A stretch of 64,000 nucleotides of DNA from positions 62,001 through 126,000 of the forward strand of contig BCKQ01000007.1 in the NCBI GenBank assembly GCA_001600695.1. The letters are read 5' to 3'. Origin of the DNA: Ascoidea asiatica. Taxonomy: Eukaryota > Ascomycota > Saccharomycetes > Ascoideales > Ascoideaceae. Under the pieces are notes generated by a model. It was not told where the DNA came from and did not search any database. It saw only the letters and a list, made by a program, of their open reading frames with translations. Of this stretch, positions 1-10,691 are shown piece by piece (the first letter of the stretch is position 1; every line of letters begins with the position of its first letter). Both the position numbers and the translations under genes were made by a program.

Positions 1-3000
1 AAATATGTTAGAATTTCATTTCTTTTTATTCCAATTTCATTTAATAAATTTTTATATTTCTCTGCAATAACTAAAGTTTTATAATCTTTAAAATAGTCAC
101 TTCGAAAATTTTCTTTATTTAAATTTTTTTTTTCATAATTTAAAATATATGAAACTTCTTTGAATTTATNAAAACAATAACTCTTTGAATTTTCAATTTT
201 ATCATTTAATATAGTAATTTGATTATAATTGTCATTATCATTATCATTGAAATGATTTAAAACATAATCTTCAACATCTTTTGAATAAATTGCTCTTTGC
301 ATTAAATTTTTATCATTATTATAATATCCTCCATTATTCATAAAATTATTTGAAGATTTTGCGTAACTATTCATAAAATTTTCTGAATTTTTAAATAACC
401 AATAATATTTAAAAGTTTTACCAAAATAAAAAAAATTAATTAAAACTGAAAAAATCAATGAAAAAATCAAAATTTTATTCAAATTAATTAATTCTAAAAT
501 TTCACTTAATATTAAAAATAAAAAATTTATAAGATCAATAATTTTATTCAATAATGTGATTGAAGTTATATTCAAAGATAATTTTAACATTAAAATATTT
601 TTAAATACTACAACATCTTTATCATTTAAATTTAAATTAAAATTTTTATTTTCTTTTAAAAACTTTTCACTTTCCTCAATTGACAATTTACTAATTTGAC
701 CATATAATTTTATAGATTTATTTATTTTACCATGAGATCCAATTAAATTAATACCTCTTTGCAATGAATTTATTAATCTTTTAGTTTCCTCAGTTACTGT
801 CATTCTATAAATACTTTTTTCATTTAAATAATTTAATGGATTCTTCTTGAATCCTTTTAATAAATTAAATGAAGAGTAAACTAAAAATTTACAACTTTCA
901 TTATTATTACTATTATTAATAATTATAAATCTAGTTTTAATTGAAAATGGATCTCCAAATGGTAAATCTGTATATGATCTTTCAAAAGTTATATTATAAT
1001 ATTCATTTTCAACAATTTTTTCAATAGTTTGATATAAATTATTCAATCCAATCATTATACCAGGTCCATCGTTATTAAATATTTTTTGTTTAACAAAATT
1101 TTTTGTTCTTGTAGATAATTGATAACATGATGTTTTTTTAAATATTATATCATTTGAATTTTCTTTTTTAATTGATAACCAATGATTATTTTTATCAACA
1201 ATATCTAAATCTGAGTTAATTAATGTTAATGTATCCATTAAAACTGGTGTATTATCACCACATAAAAAATGAAATAGAGCCTTTGGTGGAATTGAAATTG
1301 TTTTACTTAATAATATTAAATCACATTCTTTTGAATAATCAATTTTAAGATTTTTTAAATATTTTTTTTTCAAAATAGAATCTAATGGAATTGTTATAAT
1401 TGAAGGAATAAATTCATTCAGATTTAAAATATTTTTATTTGAATTATTATTTAGGTTCTGTAAAACTTGTAATTGTTCCAGTTGTATAATTGAATTCATA
1501 TTATTATTATTATTACTATTATTAATGGTATTTAACAGATTTAAATTTTTATCTACCTTTTTTATTGATTCTAATTTTTCAATCATTTCTTTTAAACCTA
1601 AAGGATTTTCACTGGTTTTATTATTGATTAAAATTTCTAGTTTAGATTTAATTAAATCACCATCTTCTAAGAAAATTTTTGCTTTTAAACTTAAACCTCT
1701 ATTATCATAAACACTTAAAATATCCCAATTATTAATTTTATCAGAATGATTTTCAACATCAACAAAATAATTTAAATCTCTTTTCATTAAAGAAACAAAA
1801 CATAATGAATTCATATAAAAATAAAGATTATCTAAAGTTACAAAACATCTTCCAGAAAGTTCTTGTTTTACATTTGGAGTCCAAATACATCTAAAAGCTA
1901 ATAAAACAAATTCATTTTTTGGTACAGCAGATTCAAATAAAGTTTTTAGTTGAATATCATAAACTTTTAAATAATTTGGATAAAAAGAAGGATATAATAA
2001 ATTTGATTTATTTCTAATATATTTATTACTTGAATAAACACTTGAATTATCAGATTGAGAGATTAAATTTGTTGATTTAAATAATACTTTATTTTTTGAA
2101 GATGATGATTGATTTAAGTTGTTGTAATTGTTATTATTAATATCATTATTTGAACTTGAATTTGAATTATTTTGATTATTATTTGATTGATCCAATAAAT
2201 AATATAGACCCCAATTAACAGTACCCCAAATATTTGCAGTAATTGCAGTTGGAATAATTGTTGGAATTAAAAAAGAATGAGCAACAATAGCTAATTTATT
2301 CATTCTTGTTGAAATTGGAGTATTTAAAGAAGGTTCTTGAAAAGCACCATCATAAGAAAAACAAAGATCAATTTCATTTAAGTTATTATTGATATTATTT
2401 CCATCATTATTTGAATTATTATTATTATTATTATTTATATTATTATTAGAGATGGTAGTATCATTATCATTAATTAAAGAATTTAAATTATTTTGAATTG
2501 GTAATGAATCTCTATAATTATCAACAAGTTTTGATAAATGTACAGATTGTATAATTTTTTCATTATTTGTTGGATCTATAATTTTTGAACTTGTTAACAT
2601 TAAATCAGTTGAAGTTGTTGCAGTTGAAGCAAATTCATATAATAATGGAGGATATCTACCTAAGGCAATCGAATTATTTTTATCTAAAACTTGATTTTTA
2701 ACAAAACATCTTTTTTTTTCACTTGCAAAAACTTTTAACCAACTTTTTAAATCATTTGAACTTTCAGCTTGAAATGTAAAAATTTGATTATCTGGAGTTT
2801 TAATTTCAAAACAAAATCTTCTTTCTTCTTCAATACAAAATCTTACATTACATAATAATACACCAATTTTATCAGTTTCTTGTACAAAATTTTTTGAAGG
2901 TGATAAAGATAAAAGACCAAAAATACCATTTTTTATAAAACCCCATTTTCTAACCCAAATTTGTCTTGAAGGTTTACCAACAAAAGATCTCATGAATAAC

Positions 3001-4088
3001 CAAGAATGTTTTTCAAAAAGTGGAGATTTTAAATTTTCTATAATATTTTCTGGAGTTAATAATAAAGGATTATGATCATTTAAATTATTTGAAGGTAAGA
3101 ATTGTTGAATTGCTTTTTCTTCAATTTCATTACAAGCAATTATCATATCTTTATATAATAAGTTATTTAAATTTTCAGTTGAATTTAACCAAGATTTTAT
3201 TCTTTTGAATTTATTATATAAATTTATAATTTCATTATTTGAATCAAATAAAAAATTTGTATTGTTATTGTTATTGTTATTGTTATTTGTATTTGTATTT
3301 GTATTTGAATTTGGATTAGAATCAAGACTAGGTAAATTTGCATTAAAAGTGAAAAAATTATCCCAAAATGAAGTTGTGAAAGTTAATAATAAAGAATCTA
3401 AAGAAGTTTTAATATTATTAATTGAAATTGAAAGATTTAAAGAATTTTTAAGATATGATTTTCTAACTTCAAATAATTGAAAAGCATCTTCTTTTAAAAC
3501 TTCAGGATCTTTTGTTTTTGATTGAGAAGTATATCTTGATAAATATAAATCATATTTACTTTGAATTAATTCAAAAGTTTTTCTTGATTCTTTATATTTA
3601 AATAATTCATTTTTTGAAAATTTTAAATATAAATCAGCTAAATTATTATTATTACTAAATATATCAATATTTAATAAATTTAAATTATTTAACCAAATTT
3701 TCTTAAGTGTTAATTGAGATAATTTCAATGAATTTACTGTATAATCTTGATCAACAATTCCATTATTTATAAAATTTGGATAAAATAAATTTACGAATGT
3801 ATTTATATAAATTTTAAATTCATTTAAATGATTTGGATATTTTTTTAAAAATTTTAATAGAATCTCAAACCATTGTTCAATTTGTTCAATTTGTTGATTG
3901 AAATGATTAACTGAGGCTCTAAAAGATGGTGAATCTAAAGCTGCTTCTTTAAATGAAACTGAAATCAATTTTAATAGTCTTGGAGATTGAGATTGAGATT
4001 GAGATTGAGATTGAGATTGGGACTGGGATTGAGATTGGAATTGAGGTTGGGTATTTGATTTATTGTTATTTTGGTTTGTATTTACCAT
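1..4088 (-). CDS. SIP3: SIP3/LAM3-type BAR-PH-VASt protein, C-terminus cut by window edge
   Basis: Reading leftward from the ATG at 4088-4086 the frame stays open for 1362 codons to the window edge, so the stop lies outside. Visible order: an N-terminal Ser-Gln repeat (about residues 14-40), a long helical region like the BAR domain of this family (about 40-340), a PH domain (about 355-455, with a basic strand around KPSRQIWVRKWG), a GRAM-like segment (about 740-780), a VASt-type segment (about 950-1060), then hydrophobic stretches near 1163-1222 that fit a membrane anchor. Family knowledge: yeast Sip3/Ysp1 (Lam1/Lam3) sit at ER-plasma membrane contacts and are linked to sterol transport. The domain order supports the family; choosing SIP3 over YSP1 is inference. 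One N at 170 makes one residue unknown. It is divergent from the gene at 5022. Confidence 0.85.
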   Translation of the reverse strand, partial: MVNTNQNNNKSNTQPQFQSQSQSQSQSQSQSQSQSPRLLKLISVSFKEAALDSPSFRASVNHFNQQIEQIEQWFEILLKFLKKYPNHLNEFKIYINTFVNLFYPNFINNGIVDQDYTVNSLKLSQLTLKKIWLNNLNLLNIDIFSNNNNLADLYLKFSKNELFKYKESRKTFELIQSKYDLYLSRYTSQSKTKDPEVLKEDAFQLFEVRKSYLKNSLNLSISINNIKTSLDSLLLTFTTSFWDNFFTFNANLPSLDSNPNSNTNTNTNNNNNNNNNTNFLFDSNNEIINLYNKFKRIKSWLNSTENLNNLLYKDMIIACNEIEEKAIQQFLPSNNLNDHNPLLLTPENIIENLKSPLFEKHSWLFMRSFVGKPSRQIWVRKWGFIKNGIFGLLSLSPSKNFVQETDKIGVLLCNVRFCIEEERRFCFEIKTPDNQIFTFQAESSNDLKSWLKVFASEKKRCFVKNQVLDKNNSIALGRYPPLLYEFASTATTSTDLMLTSSKIIDPTNNEKIIQSVHLSKLVDNYRDSLPIQNNLNSLINDNDTTISNNNINNNNNNNSNNDGNNINNNLNEIDLCFSYDGAFQEPSLNTPISTRMNKLAIVAHSFLIPTIIPTAITANIWGTVNWGLYYLLDQSNNNQNNSNSSSNNDINNNNYNNLNQSSSSKNKVLFKSTNLISQSDNSSVYSSNKYIRNKSNLLYPSFYPNYLKVYDIQLKTLFESAVPKNEFVLLAFRCIWTPNVKQELSGRCFVTLDNLYFYMNSLCFVSLMKRDLNYFVDVENHSDKINNWDILSVYDNRGLSLKAKIFLEDGDLIKSKLEILINNKTSENPLGLKEMIEKLESIKKVDKNLNLLNTINNSNNNNNMNSIIQLEQLQVLQNLNNNSNKNILNLNEFIPSIITIPLDSILKKKYLKNLKIDYSKECDLILLSKTISIPPKALFHFLCGDNTPVLMDTLTLINSDLDIVDKNNHWLSIKKENSNDIIFKKTSCYQLSTRTKNFVKQKIFNNDGPGIMIGLNNLYQTIEKIVENEYYNITFERSYTDLPFGDPFSIKTRFIIINNSNNNESCKFLVYSSFNLLKGFKKNPLNYLNEKSIYRMTVTEETKRLINSLQRGINLIGSHGKINKSIKLYGQISKLSIEESEKFLKENKNFNLNLNDKDVVVFKNILMLKLSLNITSITLLNKIIDLINFLFLILSEILELINLNKILIFSLIFSVLINFFYFGKTFKYYWLFKNSENFMNSYAKSSNNFMNNGGYYNNDKNLMQRAIYSKDVEDYVLNHFNDNDNDNYNQITILNDKIENSKSYCFXKFKEVSYILNYEKKNLNKENFRSDYFKDYKTLVIAEKYKNLLNEIGIKRNEILTY
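3984..4040 (-). repeat. Hexanucleotide repeat coding a Ser-Gln tract
   Basis: Tandem GATTGA/GATTGG units (plus strand) lie inside the SIP3-like gene and code for alternating Ser and Gln near the N-terminus. A likely site of length variation. Confidence 0.8.
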
Positions 4089-5021
4089 TGTATTTATTAA
4101 TTCTTAGCAATAATTGATATATTAATGATAAATTATTTATATTTTTGAGATATAATGAATCAATATTAAATAAATATTTATATTCAAATTTATATTTATT
4201 TTAATAGCTGTTCTTAAAGTCCAAGAATTGTGAATGTTTACGGCAGAAGAAGAAGAAGTGAGGAATTACGTAATTATGCCGTTTTGGNAAGAGAATTNCG
4301 GGGAGTGGAGGAGGCAGTCGAGGGACCCTCTGTAATTACACGTGGCTAAAAAGTCGGATTTTGCAAAAAATAAAATATTTCCGTATTTGGGGGCCCACTA
4401 TATACTGCCAAAAATGCGTGGTCCGAGACCATAGTAATAAGCTAAATCATATGACATATAAAGGTAGTCCCGTTTTTAAGGGTTTTAAAAGTGTTTAAAA
4501 ACATTATTTGGATTATTTTGAGGTTTTTGTTCCTGTTTTAGNAACAACGTTTACTATGTAAAAAAGAAGATTTTGAGGTGGTATTTAGCGTTTCTGGCAG
4601 TAAATAGTGGTTCACCGTATTTGGCAACAGAAATAAAATAAGGCCGGGTAATTTAGTGTGTGGCTGGTAAAGATTGAAAGCCACTATTATGAGGCGCATT
4701 CCATCTCGATCTCATCTGAAAGCGAACCCCATAGTAAATAGTAATAGTAATAGTGATAATAGAGATAAGGATAACAATAACAATAGTAGTATCAATATAC
4801 TAATATTGTATGGGTACTAAAGCATGAAATAAAGAAGGTAGGTAGCAAGATAAAGGAATATCAACTAATTTGCCTTCAGATCTGATTATTTCAGCGTAAA
4901 AGAAGTACAAAGAATACAATAATCAACAATCAACAACCTATATTCAACCAATCTTTAATCAATCATTAAATCATATACAATTCTAAAGGATTATCCTTTT
5001 TATATCACTTATAACTTATCA
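4089..5021. promoter_or_regulatory. Divergent intergenic region with GC-rich core
   Basis: This 933 bp gap separates the starts of two divergent genes, so it should hold both promoters. The core (about 4200-4740) is clearly richer in G and C than its flanks. It contains a TTACGTAA palindrome (4266-4273), a CACGTG (4339-4344), CCGAGACCAT (4423-4432) and a Reb1-like CCGGGTAA (4644-4651). No convincing ORF or splice pair was seen. Factor assignments are motif matches only. Confidence 0.55.
4644..4651 (+). promoter_or_regulatory. Reb1-like site (CCGGGTAA)
   Basis: Exact match to the core of the Saccharomyces Reb1 general regulatory factor site, about 370 bp upstream of the ATG at 5022. Whether this species' Reb1 keeps the same specificity is not shown here. 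Confidence 0.4.
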
Positions 5022-6827
5022 ATGTTTTCAATCAGGAAAATCACAATTAATAATCAATATAATTTAAATCTAAAACTATTAAGAAATTACAAATATAATA
5101 AAAGTGTATTCAATCAATTGATTAATCAATCATTGAATAAAAGAAATTTTAATTCATCTTCTTATACTTATAATAACAGTAATAATAATAGTAATAAGAA
5201 CGATTATGATATTGATTTAATTACAATGAAAAGAAGACCNAAAATTAAGGAAAATGATACTAGCTTGAATAAAAAAGATTTTAAAGAATTTAAAGATTTT
5301 AATGATTTTAAATTCAGAAATAATCTAAAAAGAAATTCTTCAATACCTTCTTTGGATAATATGTATTTAAATTTAAATTCAAATTCAATCAATAATGAGC
5401 CAATTAATGATATTAATAATAATATTAATAAGGATACAACGAGTGAATTTAAAATTCATTTCAAAGAACCCGATTCAAATGCAGAACCTAAATTGGATCT
5501 AGAATCAAATAATCTTAATAATATAAAAGACATAAACGATATAAAAGATATTAAAGACATCAACGACAACAAAGATATCAAAGACAACAAAGACAACAAA
5601 GACAACAAAGAGACTAAAAATAAAGAGGAAATCACTGATCTGAAAGATCATATAATTACAACTCCTTCATCTCAATTAAATGATCTTCTAATCAACAACC
5701 TTAATAATAATAATAATAATAAATCAAAAGATAACTTAAAGGATAACTTACAAAATGAATATAGAGACGTTGATAAACTTTTGGATTCTTTATCAATTGA
5801 TATAAATGAAAAGTTCTCAAATCATAAAACTCATAAAATTACTAATAATCATGAATTAAAAAATGAATTAAAGGATGAATTAAAGGATGAATCAAAAGAT
5901 GAATCAAAAGATAAAACAAAAGATGAATTAAAAGATGAATTAAAAGATGAATTAAAAGATGAAAATGAAGCAAAAGATGATTTAGTTCAATTAGTTAAAA
6001 ATTCAAAAATTAAATTAACAAAAAAAAAAATTAAAAAAATTGGTAAATTAATTGATTTACTTGAAAAAGAATTAGGTATTCAAAATAATGAAATTAATTC
6101 AAATATTACAAAGACACATAATAAATCAAATATTAAACCTATTATTAACAAACCTAGTATTACATTAAATTCAAATAATGATCAAAAAAAATCTCATAAA
6201 GAAAAACATATTATTAAAGATAAACATGTTATAAAAGATACCAATAATGATAATATTCTTAAAGATAAAAATAATGTTAAAAATCTTGAAAATTTTCTTT
6301 CAAATGTTAAAGATCAAAATGATATCATTAAACAAAATCAATTTAGAGAATCTAGAGCTTATGAATGGAGTAGATCTCAATTAACTAATCCTCAATTTTT
6401 TTTATTTGATTATATTTTTAAAAATTTTTTTAATGATAATAACAAGAATAATAAAAGCATTAGTAAAACTTCATTNTCTAAATTTTTTAATCCAAAAAAT
6501 ATTAATAAATTTGATAATAATTTTAATCAATTTAAAGGTGATGAAATTATTTATAATTCAAGTAAGAAGAAATTTAAATTTACAAAAAATTTATTATCTT
6601 TACTTGGTGGTTTATTTGTAATTCTTGTAATTAGTGATATTTTTTATCCAGGTTTTTTATTAAATTATGATCCTGATTTTAATAAATTAGATAATCAATT
6701 TCAAAATAAAAAAAAAAAAATTATTGATATAAAGAAATCTGAAAATGATGAAGATTTAATTGATACAACTGAAGGTTTAATAAAATATTATGATGCTAAA
6801 AAATTCAATGATGATATAGCTAAATGA
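5022..6827 (+). CDS. Asn/Lys/Asp-rich protein with presequence-like N-terminus and one membrane segment
   Basis: I do not recognise this 601-residue protein. The first 45 residues are rich in Arg, Lys, Asn and Ser and nearly free of acidic residues, which resembles a mitochondrial targeting peptide (inference). The middle (about 60-440) is low-complexity, with repeated KD, ND and ELKDELKD units. A better-composed C-terminal part has the segment RESRAYEWSRSQL, then one hydrophobic helix at about 523-547 followed by a short charged tail. The conserved function, if any, probably lies from about residue 435 to the end. Two N bases (5240, 6476) leave unknown residues. The 3' end faces the TatD gene with 354 bp between them. 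A single-pass mitochondrial membrane protein is the best guess. Confidence 0.75.
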   Translation: MFSIRKITINNQYNLNLKLLRNYKYNKSVFNQLINQSLNKRNFNSSSYTYNNSNNNSNKNDYDIDLITMKRRXKIKENDTSLNKKDFKEFKDFNDFKFRNNLKRNSSIPSLDNMYLNLNSNSINNEPINDINNNINKDTTSEFKIHFKEPDSNAEPKLDLESNNLNNIKDINDIKDIKDINDNKDIKDNKDNKDNKETKNKEEITDLKDHIITTPSSQLNDLLINNLNNNNNNKSKDNLKDNLQNEYRDVDKLLDSLSIDINEKFSNHKTHKITNNHELKNELKDELKDESKDESKDKTKDELKDELKDELKDENEAKDDLVQLVKNSKIKLTKKKIKKIGKLIDLLEKELGIQNNEINSNITKTHNKSNIKPIINKPSITLNSNNDQKKSHKEKHIIKDKHVIKDTNNDNILKDKNNVKNLENFLSNVKDQNDIIKQNQFRESRAYEWSRSQLTNPQFFLFDYIFKNFFNDNNKNNKSISKTSXSKFFNPKNINKFDNNFNQFKGDEIIYNSSKKKFKFTKNLLSLLGGLFVILVISDIFYPGFLLNYDPDFNKLDNQFQNKKKKIIDIKKSENDEDLIDTTEGLIKYYDAKKFNDDIAK

Positions 6828-7181
6828 TTTTTGAATTTCATTTTCATGTTAAAGTGAATAAGTTGTAATAATGTATCATTCTGATAATGAATATAATGAA
6901 ATGAATGTCTTTTTTATATATAAAGCTAGTTTATATTCTTTTTAAGGTTATTTGAAGACCAATTTCTTGGGTATTGTTCTGTGATTACGTCATCAAGATA
7001 AAATCCACAAATTTGGCTTTTGTTTTTTTTTAACTTTTTTATTTTTTTTTATTTTTATTTTATTTTTTTGGATATTTTTTGATTTTATAATTCTAAATAT
7101 ATATATTTGTAACGTTAAATAATCGTTTGCAAGTCTTTCTATTAGGTTTGTAGATATTTGAAATTGAATCTCCTCAAGAGA
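6828..7181. other. Convergent 3' intergenic region
   Basis: A gap of 354 bp between two convergent stop codons. It is T-rich and carries an ACGTCA-containing word near 6985. No gene, RNA gene or long repeat was seen; it probably holds two 3' UTRs and polyadenylation signals. Confidence 0.6.
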
Positions 7182-8540
7182 TTAATCATCTTCTTCTTCA
7201 CTATCATATTCTTTATCATTAATCTGAAAAAGATCACAACTATTTTTATATACAATTTCAATTAACTCAGAAGGTTCTATTTCTTTGATTTTACAAATTA
7301 TTTCTGCAACAAAGCCAATATATAATGGCTCATTTCTACTTTTTATTAAAGGAAACTTAGCATTTTCAATTTCTATTTCCTCATTATCTATATTTGTTTC
7401 ATTAACGAACAATTTATCAAATTGTTCTCTTTTAATTGAAGGAAATGGTAGTAATTCATGATTTTTTAGTTTATTTTCTTTTTTTAAATTTTTATTTTTA
7501 TTTTTATTTTTACTTTTTGTTTTAATATTTTTTTCAATTTCTTTTTTCCTTTCATTTTCTTTTAAATCTTCAATAATTTTATTTTCGGGATAATATTCAT
7601 TTGGATAACATGTTAAATATTTATAACTTGCAGAACTTTTTCTAATTTCACACCATGGTGAATCAGTTTCAATCATTAATTTATTTAATGGAATTTCTTT
7701 AATAATATTTAAATTTTCTTCAGTTTTTAAAGAACATCCATNAATTCCAATATAAAAACCTAAATTTAATAATTTTTTTAATTCATCTTTTGTACCAGTA
7801 AATGAATGAATTACACCACCACCATTATTAAAAATTTGAATTAAAAATGGTTTAATAATTTCTATAAAATCATCACAACTTGATCTCATATGTAAAAATA
7901 ATGGTAATTTTAAATCAATAGAAATTTCTAATTGTTTTTTAAAATATTTTTTTTGAATTTCTTTATTTGCATGATATAATCTATCATAATCTAAACCAAT
8001 TTCACCAAATGCTTTAACAATTTTNTTTTCTTTACCAATTATAGCTAAATTTTTTAAATTTTTAAGATAATTTTCTTCTTTTAAAATATCTCCATTATTA
8101 TAAATTTCCATTACTGAACATGGATGTACACCAACAGTTGAATATAATCCAGAACCTTTATAATTTTCAATTATTTTTATACATTCTTCACTTTCAAATA
8201 ATGAAGAACCTGTGATTAACATTTTATCAATATTGAATATTTTACTTCTATATATCACTTTATCTAAATCACTCTTGTGATATTGTTTTTCATTATAGTT
8301 CCCTTTGAACATTTTATCAGTGAAATTCACTCCAATATCAAAATATCTTGGTTTATAATTAATGTTTTTATTTTGTTCATTATTTGAAATATTCTTTATT
8401 CCATTTGTAATTTGATTTATTAAACCGTCATTATTACTAGTTGTAGTTTCATTTGTGATAAGATTATTTGACATTATAGATAATGGTTTTTGTAATTTTA
8501 AACTTCTTTGAATACTTCTTGAAATCATCAAGTCACTCAC
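7182..8540 (-). CDS. TatD-family metal-dependent deoxyribonuclease
   Basis: 452 residues with the TatD amidohydrolase signature: strand 1 RYFDIGVNFTD (65-75, the TATDN1-like form that lacks the HxH of bacterial TatD), VGVHPC (136-141), GEIGLDYD (179-186), LPLFLHMR (212-219), HSFTGT (245-250) and ETDSPW (291-296). These supply the metal-binding Glu, His and Asp residues. The fold is interrupted after the last motif by a Lys/Asn-rich insert at about 338-365. The yeast relative is YBL055C, a 3'-5' exonuclease/endonuclease linked to DNA fragmentation. Start: the first ATG; the N-terminal 60 residues are low-complexity, with a second Met at 23, so the true start could be internal. Two N bases (7742 and near 8025) leave unknown residues. 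Confidence 0.9.
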   Translation of the reverse strand: MSDLMISRSIQRSLKLQKPLSIMSNNLITNETTTSNNDGLINQITNGIKNISNNEQNKNINYKPRYFDIGVNFTDKMFKGNYNEKQYHKSDLDKVIYRSKIFNIDKMLITGSSLFESEECIKIIENYKGSGLYSTVGVHPCSVMEIYNNGDILKEENYLKNLKNLAIIGKEXKIVKAFGEIGLDYDRLYHANKEIQKKYFKKQLEISIDLKLPLFLHMRSSCDDFIEIIKPFLIQIFNNGGGVIHSFTGTKDELKKLLNLGFYIGIXGCSLKTEENLNIIKEIPLNKLMIETDSPWCEIRKSSASYKYLTCYPNEYYPENKIIEDLKENERKKEIEKNIKTKSKNKNKNKNLKKENKLKNHELLPFPSIKREQFDKLFVNETNIDNEEIEIENAKFPLIKSRNEPLYIGFVAEIICKIKEIEPSELIEIVYKNSCDLFQINDKEYDSEEEDD

Positions 8541-8855
8541 TAATTAATGATAAATAAGTAATCAAATAACCAAATAAACAAAAGAATATAATGATCAATG
8601 GAAATTAAAGATTAAAGTCATCAAAGTGAAATTTTCAAGTGAGAAACAAACACTGAAAGATTCAGAAAACTGGAGGAACCAGCGGGACGGGTCAAAAAAT
8701 CTCAGCAAATTCTGAAAAAGTTGAAAAAAAATATGAAAGAAAAAAAAAGAAGGTGAAGAAAAGANGAAGAAGAAGAGAATATTGATGGAGATAAATATCA
8801 GTAAATCAATAGATATAGATATAGATAAAGAGATAATAGTTTAGGATAATCAAGA
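8541..8855. promoter_or_regulatory. Divergent promoter between TatD gene and CSL4
   Basis: 315 bp between divergent start codons. A small GC-richer patch (about 8640-8700) is followed by an A/G-rich tract up to the CSL4 start. No clear factor site recognised. Confidence 0.5.
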
Positions 8856-9842
8856 ATGGCAATTGAAATACCGGCATATGTTGTTCCTGGACAATCACTT
8901 TGTCCAACGTTTGAAGCCTTGGATTCAGAAATTGTAAGAAAATATATTCCAGGACCNGGAACTAAATATGACATAATTCCATTAGATAATTCTGGTTCAC
9001 AAGAAGCAAAGATAATATCTGCAACATTATTAGGAAGAGTTAAGATTCAAACTCAAGAAACAAGTGAAGAAAATGAAGATTCTCAGCAGAATATTCAAAA
9101 AGGAAAACTTAAGATAAAGAATTATGTGATTTCAGTNATACCTAAAAAGAATACATTTAAAAGAGTTGAAGATATTTGGAGTAACTCCAAGGATAAAGAT
9201 AATGATAATGATAATGATACAGAAATGAAAGAAGAAGAAATTGAATCTGAGGATAATAATAAACCAATAATAGATAATAAAACTTTGAAAAATAATGAAG
9301 TTCCATTAATTTCAAGTAGTTTACCACAAGAAGGAGATATTGTTTTAGTTAAAGTTACAAGATTATCTACAAGACAAGCATTTACAGAAATTTTAGTTAT
9401 TGAAAGAAATGGATTTCAAACGAATATATTAAAACAAAATGGAATTGGAACTAATGGATATGGAGAAGTTTCAACAGGAGGAGGATCAGCATCATTAACA
9501 TCAATATTATCATTAGCATCATCATCATCAATAAATTCATCATTTAATAATTTAGGAGAATCTTTTAAAGGATTAATTAGATTACAAGATATACGAGAAA
9601 CTGAGAAAGATAAAGTTCAAATTCTTGAATCTTTTAAACCTGGAGATATTGTTAGATGTTTAGTTATTAGTTTAGGTGATGGATCAAATTATTATTTATC
9701 AACATCAAAAAATGATTTAGGTGTTGTATTAGCTAGAAGTGAAGATGGTAATGGAAATTTAATGTATCCTATTGATTGGCAAACAATGATTGATCCAAAA
9801 ACTGGAAAAACAGAAATTAGAAAATGTGCTAAACCATTTTAG
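8856..9842 (+). CDS. CSL4: Exosome core subunit Csl4
   Basis: 328 residues. The N-terminus (YVVPGQSLCP, 8-17) is the typical Csl4 opening. An S1-type RNA-binding segment begins near LPQEGDIVLVKVTRLSTR (about 155) and continues after a Ser/Gly-rich insert through the region ending near FKPGDIVRCLVIS. The C-terminal block GVVLARSEDGNGNLMYP, followed by RKCAKPF, matches the degenerate zinc-ribbon end of fungal Csl4. Csl4 caps the nine-subunit RNA exosome and supports 3'-end rRNA processing and RNA decay in nucleus and cytoplasm. Saccharomyces Csl4 is about 292 residues; the extra length here is the acidic Asp/Asn/Glu linker (about 115-150) and the Ser-rich insert. Two N bases (8956, 9137). Only 33 bp separate its stop from that of the convergent IPK1. 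Confidence 0.94.
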   Translation: MAIEIPAYVVPGQSLCPTFEALDSEIVRKYIPGXGTKYDIIPLDNSGSQEAKIISATLLGRVKIQTQETSEENEDSQQNIQKGKLKIKNYVISXIPKKNTFKRVEDIWSNSKDKDNDNDNDTEMKEEEIESEDNNKPIIDNKTLKNNEVPLISSSLPQEGDIVLVKVTRLSTRQAFTEILVIERNGFQTNILKQNGIGTNGYGEVSTGGGSASLTSILSLASSSSINSSFNNLGESFKGLIRLQDIRETEKDKVQILESFKPGDIVRCLVISLGDGSNYYLSTSKNDLGVVLARSEDGNGNLMYPIDWQTMIDPKTGKTEIRKCAKPF

Positions 9843-9875
9843 TATTATATTATATATTATATAGTATATTAGATA

Positions 9876-10629
9876 TTAAATATTGAAACATGAATTACCA
9901 TAATTTAAATCAAGATTAAAATAATAATTATTATTAATTAAATTTAATTCATCAGAACACCATTTGTTATATTTTTTTGAAATATTTTTATAATCTATAT
10001 CAATTATTGAAATTTGTAATTTATAAAATAAATTATTTAATTTATAATAAAATATATCATTATCACCAAAATTTTTATAAAAATTTCTATCTTTATTATC
10101 ATCATTATAATAATCTTTATTTAAATTAATAATTAAAATACAATTTTCTGGAATTTCATTAATAATTGAAATTTTAAAAAAAATTGAAATATCTCTTAAA
10201 GTCATACNTAAATTTAATAAATTTTTTAAATCTTCTGATGAAATTGAATTTAAATTTGAATTTAAATTTGAATTTGAATTTAAATTTGAATTTGATAGAA
10301 TTAATTTATNATTTTTAAAGTTTTGATAAATTGATAAAATCTTTAAGATATTAAAATTTGAATTAAAATTAAAATAATTATATAAAATTTTTATAATAAT
10401 TTTATTAATTTCATTAATCTCTGGAAAAAATTTCTTTAAAGAATTTAATAATTTTTTACAATTTCCAATAGAAAAAAGTAATTCATTAAAACAAAATTTT
10501 TTATTATTAAAATTTTTTGAAATTTTATTTTTTGCACAATTTCTACAATATATGAATTTTTTACCATTTAAATCATTTGGAATTTCATTATATAACCATT
10601 TTGGTTTCATTTCAATTATTATTACATCA

Positions 10630-10691
<62 letters not shown>

